From Catellatospora paridis (lineage in GTDB: Bacteria > Actinomycetota > Actinomycetes > Mycobacteriales > Micromonosporaceae): a stretch of DNA of 64,000 bases. The stretch covers positions 62,001 to 126,000 of the forward strand of contig NZ_WBZD01000021.1 of the NCBI RefSeq assembly GCF_009720365.1, read 5' to 3'. The notes under the pieces are model-generated. The model ran no database searches, was not told the DNA's origin, and saw nothing but the letters and a program-made list of their open reading frames with translations. The translations under genes were made by a program, and so were the position numbers. Shown piece after piece: positions 59,408 through 64,000 of this stretch. Within the stretch, counting starts at the first letter, position 1; every line of letters begins with the position of its first letter.

Positions 59408-59466
59408 GCCACCTCCTCGTCGAGTTCGCCGGCGGCACCACCGAAGATGCTGATTCGCTCGTTCAT
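59404..59466 (-). CDS. 20-residue peptide frame between sigD and rsdA
   Basis: ATG at 59466 opens a frame of 20 codons encoding [10 protein letters not shown] then [10 protein letters not shown]. An AAGGAGG site stands eight bases upstream, inside the last codons of the sigma gene. The start overlaps the sigma stop (ATGA) and its stop overlaps the rsdA start (ATGA). The strong site and double coupling make translation likely. It may only relay ribosomes to rsdA and set its dose, or be a functional peptide. Confidence 0.6.
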   Translation of the reverse strand: MNERISIFGGAAGELDEEVA

Positions 59467-60080
59467 GCCGGCCTCCTTTCCAGGGCCGGCTGCTGCGCGG
59501 CGTCCTCGCGCAGGTCGTCGGCGAGCGCGCGCAGCCGGGCCAGGGCCCGGGACTGGGCGACGCGGACGGCTCCGGCCGACATGTTGAGGGAGACCCCGAC
59601 CTCGTCGGCGGTGAGGCCGACCGCGACCCGCAGCACGATGATCTCCCGTTGCGGGTCGGGGAGCAGGCTGAGCAGGCGGGCGAGGCGGCGGGCCTGGTCG
59701 TTCTCCAGCGCCTGCTGCTCGGGGCCGGGGGTGTCGTCGGGCTGTTCGATCGGGTCGGCTTCGGCGCGCTGTGACGGCACGGCGGCGGACAGGTGCCGCA
59801 TCGCGGCGCGCTGCGCGTCGGCGACCTTGCGGGCGGAGATGCCGTACACGAAGGCGGAGAACGGCACGCCCTGCTGCCGGTAGCGGGGCAGTGCCTGCAG
59901 TAGTGCGATGCAGACGTCCTGGGCCACGTCGTCGGCGGTGGTGTACGCGCCGCCGACCGGCCCGAGCCGGGCGCGGCAGTAGCGGATCACGCCGGGGCGC
60001 ACGTCGGCCAGCAGGGTGGCGGTGGCGGCGGCCTCGCCGCGGGAGGCGCGTGCCACGAGTTCGGTCTCCGACCAGGTCAA
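59463..60080 (-). CDS. sigD: Sigma-D/ShbA-type RNA polymerase sigma factor
   Basis: 205 aa. Region 2 is at about residues 30-85 ([43 protein letters not shown]) and region 4 at about 140-190 ([39 protein letters not shown]). These blocks are those of actinobacterial SigD, called ShbA in Streptomyces, where it drives the principal sigma gene hrdB. The start is TTG at 60080: no ATG or GTG fits in frame, and GGAGGAGGTG stands about nine bases upstream. A weak TTG with strong Shine-Dalgarno suggests tuned expression. Confidence 0.88.
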   Translation of the reverse strand: MTWSETELVARASRGEAAATATLLADVRPGVIRYCRARLGPVGGAYTTADDVAQDVCIALLQALPRYRQQGVPFSAFVYGISARKVADAQRAAMRHLSAAVPSQRAEADPIEQPDDTPGPEQQALENDQARRLARLLSLLPDPQREIIVLRVAVGLTADEVGVSLNMSAGAVRVAQSRALARLRALADDLREDAAQQPALERRPA

Positions 60081-60119
60081 GGCGACGACACCTCCTCCCG
60101 GGTCCCCGACCGCCGCGCC

Positions 60120-60137
60120 GCACGTACGAGTACGTGC
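60120..60137. promoter_or_regulatory. Palindrome in the sigD/mceG divergent region
   Basis: GCACGTAC-GA-GTACGTGC, perfect eight-base arms, 40 bases before the sigD start and 118 before mceG. The binding protein is unknown; it could couple sigma-D and Mce expression. Confidence 0.55.
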
Positions 60138-60254
60138 ACCTTATCGGCCTGCGGCCGGGCACTGGAACCCGAGCCCGGACGATCGCGCGAAATTCTCGTG
60201 TAACACCGCGCACCCCTGCCGCGATATGTGAGGGCGGACTACGGAGGGAGCGCG

Positions 60255-61211
60255 GTGGGCGTCGAGGTGCGGGTCGAGGGGCTGACCAAATCGTTCGGGC
60301 GTACGCCCGTGTGGTCGGACGTCAGCCTGACCCTGCCCGCGGGGGAGATCTCTGTGCTGCTCGGGCCCTCCGGCACGGGCAAGTCGGTGTTCCTGAAGAC
60401 CCTGGTCGGGCTGCTGCGCCCGGACCGCGGCTCGATCTGGATCGAGGGCCGGGACCTGCCCGCACTGCCCGAGCGGGAGCTCTACGAGGTGCGCAAGCTG
60501 TTCGGGGTGCTGTTCCAGGACGGCGCGCTGTTCGGGTCGATGGACATCTACGACAACGTGGCGTTCCCGCTGCGCGAGCACACCCGCAAGACCGAGGCGG
60601 AGGTCCGCGCGATCGTCGCGGAGAAGCTGGACATGGTCGGCCTGACCGGCGCGGAGCGCAAGCTGCCCGGCGAGATCTCCGGCGGTATGCGCAAACGGGC
60701 CGGGCTGGCCCGCGCGCTGGTGCTGGACCCGCAGATCGTGCTGTTCGACGAGCCCGACTCGGGTCTGGACCCGGTGCGCACGGCGTACCTGAACCAGCTG
60801 ATCGTGGATCTCAACCAGCAGCTGGACGCGACGTTCCTGATCGTCACGCACGACATCAACACCGCCCGCACGGTGCCCGACAACATCGGGCTGATCTACC
60901 ACGGGCACCTGGCCATGTTCGGGCCGCGGGAGATGCTGCTGTCGAGCACCGAGCCGGTGGTCCGGCAGTTCCTCAACGCGCAGCGGGTCGGCCCGATCGG
61001 GATGTCGGAGGAGAAGGACGCCGACGAGCTGGCCGCCGAGGCCGCGTCCGGCCAGCGGTTGGCCGCGCTGCCGCCGATCCCGTTGCAGCTGCGCCCGTCG
61101 GACGACGGCCCGCGCCGGGCCGAGCGGATCCCCGGCCAGTGGTGCGCGGCCAACGGCGTGACCCCGCCGCCGGGCTCGTTCCGGCCCGTCGCCGTGGAGG
61201 AGCGGGTATGA
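60255..61211 (+). CDS. mceG: Mce transporter ATPase (MceG/Mkl, MlaF-like)
   Basis: 318 aa. Walker A is GPSGTGKS (37-44), with KLFGVLFQDGALFGSMDIYDNV (Q loop), signature EISGGMRKRAGLARAL and Walker B IVLFDEPDSGLDP, all typical of the MlaF/MceG group that powers lipid transport with YrbE permeases. A C-terminal extension of about 70 residues (from ADELAAEAASGQ) is longer than in MlaF and Pro-rich; such tails matter for MceG stability in mycobacteria. GTG at 60255 follows GGAGGGAG. It leads the mce operon. Confidence 0.92.
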   Translation: MGVEVRVEGLTKSFGRTPVWSDVSLTLPAGEISVLLGPSGTGKSVFLKTLVGLLRPDRGSIWIEGRDLPALPERELYEVRKLFGVLFQDGALFGSMDIYDNVAFPLREHTRKTEAEVRAIVAEKLDMVGLTGAERKLPGEISGGMRKRAGLARALVLDPQIVLFDEPDSGLDPVRTAYLNQLIVDLNQQLDATFLIVTHDINTARTVPDNIGLIYHGHLAMFGPREMLLSSTEPVVRQFLNAQRVGPIGMSEEKDADELAAEAASGQRLAALPPIPLQLRPSDDGPRRAERIPGQWCAANGVTPPPGSFRPVAVEERV

Positions 61212-61318
61212 GCGAGTGCAGCAAACGGACCTGTGCTCCTGCCGCGGGGGAGCGTTCGGGGCGAGTCACGCCGACGGGCACGAATCCTGCCGCCGGTCGC
61301 TGCGGGGAGCGGGCATGA
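61208..61318 (+). CDS. 36-codon linking frame in the mce operon
   Basis: ATG at 61208 overlaps the mceG stop (ATGA), and its own TGA overlaps the permease ATG (ATGA). The peptide begins MSECSKRTCAPAAGERSG and ends in GERA. Its start (ATGAGCGAG) and end (GGAGCGGGCATGAG) match the second linking frame before the mce gene, so both derive from one repeat type. It probably serves to carry ribosomes onward; a functional peptide is possible. Confidence 0.5.
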   Translation: MSECSKRTCAPAAGERSGRVTPTGTNPAAGRCGERA

Positions 61319-62073
61319 GGACGCTGGTCGCCGTCGGCGACTTCCTGATCTTCTGCGGGCGCACACTGGGGGCCGTCTTCCGGCGGCCGTGGCAGGTGCG
61401 GGAGTTCGTGCAGCAGGCGTGGTTCCTCTCGTCGGTGTCGATCATGCCGGCGGCGCTGGTGTCGATCCCGTTCGGCGCGGTGATCGCGCTGCAGCTGGGC
61501 TCGCTGGTGCGCCAGCTCGGCGCGCAGTCGTTCACCGGTGCGGCGTCGGTGCTGGCGGTGGTGCGCGAGGCGGGCCCGATCGTGACCGCGCTGATCATCG
61601 CGGGGGCGGGCGGCTCGGCGATCTGCGCCGACCTCGGCGCGCGCAAGATCCGCGAGGAGCTGGACGCGATGCGGGTGCTGGGCATCGACCCGGTGCACCG
61701 CCTCGTCGTGCCGCGGGTGTTGGCGTCGATGCTGGTTGCGGTGCTGCTCAACGGTGTGGTCAGCGTGGTCGGCGTGTCCGGCGGCTACTTCTTCAACGTG
61801 ATCATGCAGGGCGGTACGCCGGGTTCCTACCTGGCGAGCTTCCAGGCGCTCGGGCAGCTGCCCGACCTGATCTCCGGGGAGCTGAAGGCGCTGGTCTTCG
61901 GGCTGGTCGCCGCGCTGGTGGCGACGTATCTGGGGATGAACGCCAAGGGCGGGCCCAAGGGTGTCGGCGACGCCGTCAACCAGTCCGTGGTGATCACTTT
62001 CATGCTGCTGTTCGCGCTGAACTTCGTGCTGACCGCGGTGTACTTCCAGGTCGTGCCGCAGAAGGGGTCCTGA
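61315..62073 (+). CDS. yrbEA: YrbE1A-type Mce permease (MlaE family)
   Basis: 252 aa with about five hydrophobic segments. MlaE signatures are PAALVSIPFGAVIALQLGSL, REAGPIVTALIIAGAGGSAICADLGARKIREELDAM (the EExDAL-type coupling motif) and the GGPKGVGDAVNQSVV loop. Two YrbE proteins and MceG make the inner-membrane engine for lipid or sterol import. GGGGAGC precedes the ATG. One base separates it from the next permease. Confidence 0.92.
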   Translation: MRTLVAVGDFLIFCGRTLGAVFRRPWQVREFVQQAWFLSSVSIMPAALVSIPFGAVIALQLGSLVRQLGAQSFTGAASVLAVVREAGPIVTALIIAGAGGSAICADLGARKIREELDAMRVLGIDPVHRLVVPRVLASMLVAVLLNGVVSVVGVSGGYFFNVIMQGGTPGSYLASFQALGQLPDLISGELKALVFGLVAALVATYLGMNAKGGPKGVGDAVNQSVVITFMLLFALNFVLTAVYFQVVPQKGS

Positions 62074-62074
62074 C

Positions 62075-62872
62075 ATGTGGCGGCTGTTGGACAACCTCGG
62101 CGGCCAGCTGGCCTTCTACCTGAAGGCGGCGGCGTGGACGCCGCGTACGCTGCGCCGCTACAAGCGCGAGGTGGCCCGCCTGCTCGCGGAGATCAGCTTC
62201 GGCACCGGCGGCCTGGCCGTGGTCGGCGGCACCATCGGCGTGATCTGCTTTTTGACCTTCTTCACCGGCACCGAGGTCGGCCTGCAGGGCTACCAGGCGC
62301 TAAACCAGCTCGGCAGCAGCGCCTTCACGGGCTTCATCTCGGCCTACTTCAACACCCGCGAGATTTCGCCGCTGGTCGCGGCGCTGGCCCTGTCGGCGAC
62401 GGTGGGCTGCGGGTTCACCGCGCAGCTGGGCGCGATGCGGATCTCCGAGGAGGTCGACGCGCTCGAGGTGATGGCGATCCCGTCGGTGCCGTTCCTGGTC
62501 ACCACCCGGATGATCGCCGGCTTCGTCGCGGTGATCCCGCTGTACGTGCTCGGCCTGCTGGCCAGCTACGTCGCGACCCGCGGCATCGCCACCGTGTACT
62601 TCGGCCAGTCGCCGGGCACCTACGACTACTACTTCGACCTGTTCCTGCCGCCCGGCGACGTGCTCTGGTCGTTCGGCAAGGTGCTGGTGTTCAGCGTGCT
62701 GGTGGTGCTGATCCACTGCTACTACGGGTTCACCGCGAGCGGCGGCCCGGCCGGTGTCGGCATCGCGGTCGGACGCGCGGTGCGCACCGCGATCGTCGCG
62801 GTCAACATCGTCGACTTCTTCCTGTCCCTGGCCATCTGGGGCGCGGGCACCACCGTGCGGATCGCGGGGTGA
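62075..62872 (+). CDS. yrbEB: YrbE1B-type Mce permease (MlaE family)
   Basis: 265 aa, partner of the preceding permease. It has the same core: NTREISPLVAALALSATVGCGFTAQLGAMRISEEVDALEVM with the SEEVDAL coupling motif, and GFTASGGPAGVGIAVGRAVR near the end. The longer N-terminus (TPRTLRRYKREVARLLAEISFG) is typical of the B subunit. A 24-codon linking frame follows before the mce gene. Confidence 0.92.
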   Translation: MWRLLDNLGGQLAFYLKAAAWTPRTLRRYKREVARLLAEISFGTGGLAVVGGTIGVICFLTFFTGTEVGLQGYQALNQLGSSAFTGFISAYFNTREISPLVAALALSATVGCGFTAQLGAMRISEEVDALEVMAIPSVPFLVTTRMIAGFVAVIPLYVLGLLASYVATRGIATVYFGQSPGTYDYYFDLFLPPGDVLWSFGKVLVFSVLVVLIHCYYGFTASGGPAGVGIAVGRAVRTAIVAVNIVDFFLSLAIWGAGTTVRIAG

Positions 62873-62876
62873 CGGC

Positions 62877-62951
62877 ATGAGCGAGCGCAGCGAGCGAATC
62901 GTGGTGGCTCGGGGACATGCCTGCGACGAGCGCAGCGAGGAGCGGGCATGA
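62877..62951 (+). CDS. 24-codon linking frame in the mce operon (SER repeat)
   Basis: ATG four bases after the permease stop opens a frame reading MSERSERIVVARGH then ACDERSEERA; its TGA overlaps the mce ATG (ATGA). The DNA holds a 12-base direct repeat, GAGCGCAGCGAG, at 62883 and 62928. It shares beginning and end with the linking frame upstream. Similar Ser-Glu-Arg elements recur, from memory, in other Micromonosporaceae intergenic regions. It is likely a spreading repeat that preserves translational coupling. Confidence 0.5.
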   Translation: MSERSERIVVARGHACDERSEERA

Positions 62952-64000
62952 GAGAGGTGATCAGGCGGCGGTTCCTGGGGGCCGGGTTCGTCCTGGTGCT
63001 GGTCGGGGCGCTGGCGCTGTCGGTGCTGGTGTACCAGCGGGCGTTCACGCCGGTGGAGTGGGTGACGCTGCGCACCGACCACGTCGGCATGCAGCTGTCC
63101 GAGGGCGCGGACGTGAAGCTGCGCGGCGTCGTCATCGGCGACGTGCGCGAGATCCGCGCCGACGGCGAGGCCGCCACGCTGCGGCTGGCGCTGGACCCGG
63201 CGCTGATCGGGCTGGTCCCGGCCGACGTCACGGCCCGGCTGCTGCCCAAGACGCTGTTCGGCGAGCGCTACGTGGAACTCGTCCCGCCGGCCGCGCCCGC
63301 CGGGCCGCCGCTGCGCGCCGGGGCGGTCATCGACCAGGACCGGTCGGCCAGCGCCGTGGAGCTGGAGCAGGTGCTCGACCGGGCACTGCCGGTGCTGCAG
63401 TCGATCAGACCGGACAAGCTCGCCGCGACGCTGGGCGCGCTCGCGTACGCCCTGGAGGGCCGCGGGGACCAGCTCGGCCGCGACCTGAGCACCGCCAACG
63501 CCTACCTGGCCGCGCTGAACGAGCAGATGCCGGTCATCGCGACCGACGTCAAGCGGCTGGCGCAGGTGCTCGACGTCTACCACGGTGCGCTGCCGGACCT
63601 GCTGGCGCTGCTGCGCGACGTCACCGTCACCGCGCGGACCGTCGTCGACCAGCGCGCCGAGCTGAGCCGGTTCCTCGCCGACACCACCGACCTGGCCGGG
63701 CGCGGGCGGGAGTTCCTGGACCGCCACGACGCGCGCATCATCCAGGTCGGGCAGGTCAGCCGCCCGGTGCTGGAGCTGCTGGCGGCGTACGCCCCGGAGT
63801 ATCCCTGCCTGCTGCGCGGTCTGGTCGCACTGCAGCCGCGGGTCGAGAAGGTGTTCGGCACCGGCCGCATGCACATCACCCTCGAAGTGGGCCGGGACAA
63901 CGGCAAGTTCACCGCCGCCGACCGGCCGGTCTATGGCGCCGACGACGGCCCGCAGTGCCGCGGCCTGCCCGACCCGAAGGTCCCCGCCGACCAGCACCCG
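62948..64000 (+). CDS. mceA: Mce-family lipid-import protein, first of the series (cut by window edge)
   Basis: 351 codons are present, open to the right edge. One N-terminal membrane helix (FLGAGFVLVLVGALALSVLVY) anchors it. The MCE domain spans about residues 38-115 (VTLRTDHVGMQLSEGADVKLRGVVIG, LLPKTLFGERYVELVPP). A helical region with heptads follows (150-260), which in Mce complexes forms the tunnel across the envelope, then AYAPEYPCLLRG. Position after two YrbE genes marks it as MceA. Substrate, lipid or sterol, is not shown. Confidence 0.92.
   Translation, partial: MREVIRRRFLGAGFVLVLVGALALSVLVYQRAFTPVEWVTLRTDHVGMQLSEGADVKLRGVVIGDVREIRADGEAATLRLALDPALIGLVPADVTARLLPKTLFGERYVELVPPAAPAGPPLRAGAVIDQDRSASAVELEQVLDRALPVLQSIRPDKLAATLGALAYALEGRGDQLGRDLSTANAYLAALNEQMPVIATDVKRLAQVLDVYHGALPDLLALLRDVTVTARTVVDQRAELSRFLADTTDLAGRGREFLDRHDARIIQVGQVSRPVLELLAAYAPEYPCLLRGLVALQPRVEKVFGTGRMHITLEVGRDNGKFTAADRPVYGADDGPQCRGLPDPKVPADQHP

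Overview
The window is about 73% GC, gene-dense and almost wholly chromosomal in style: GC-rich third positions, frequent GTG starts, many ATGA overlaps and many TetR, MarR and PadR switches. Sigma-D with its RsdA anti-sigma factor, an Mce lipid importer with MceG ATPase, a PASTA-less Ser/Thr kinase, F420/PPOX-type enzymes and a LytR-CpsA-Psr enzyme point to an actinomycete. The protein style best fits the family Micromonosporaceae; this is inference. No rRNA, tRNA, CRISPR array, transposase or integrase was recognised.

Layout. 1-8.9 kb: a cut-off secreted sulfatase, an ornithine cyclodeaminase/mu-crystallin enzyme, a lone ClpX-like unfoldase, a TetR regulator with an extra thioredoxin-like domain, two overlapping dynamin-like GTPases, and a DosS-like two-GAF protein whose kinase core is missing. 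8.9-19.7 kb: a secreted glycerophosphodiesterase, a DinB-like enzyme, a secreted protein of four beta-gamma-crystallin modules, a TetR/membrane-protein pair, two VOC proteins, an ECF sigma/membrane-protein pair, a solute-binding lipoprotein coupled to a membrane protein, and a geranylgeranyl-reductase-like flavoprotein. 19.8-32.8 kb: a Band 7 protein, membrane and lipoproteins, an L,D-transpeptidase, a phosphotransferase, FadR-like and MarR/TetR regulators next to a BASS transporter, a prolyl-iminopeptidase-like hydrolase and a GNAT enzyme. 32.9-44.8 kb: an ArsR/SRPBCC/hydrolase operon, an LCP ligase, EamA/PaiB genes divergent from a MocR regulator, a YbaK deacylase, a hydrolase/TetR module with two operators, and a PadR/ABC-exporter operon. 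44.8-53.1 kb: a second sigma/membrane-protein pair, GNAT, SDR, a MarR/FMN-reductase switch, PPOX and a sodium:solute symporter with its DUF3311 partner. 53.3-64 kb: a receptor-like Ser/Thr kinase, a GNAT fusion, a secreted lamin-tail/DUF11/RTX protein, the sigma-D unit and the start of an mce operon cut by the right edge.

Three threads tie the window together. First, at least sixteen genes have a (T/C)ANNNT hexamer ending 6-7 bases before an ATG or GTG, the layout of leaderless transcripts; it settles several start codons. Second, a dispersed AGGAAGGGCACCTT element sits at gene ends as hairpins or half-copies and in one case supplies the C-terminus of a MocR regulator. Third, tiny open frames chained by ATGA overlaps lie between sigma-D and rsdA (20 codons) and at two junctions of the mce operon (36 and 24 codons). 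Operators can be read as palindromes beside most of the small regulators.
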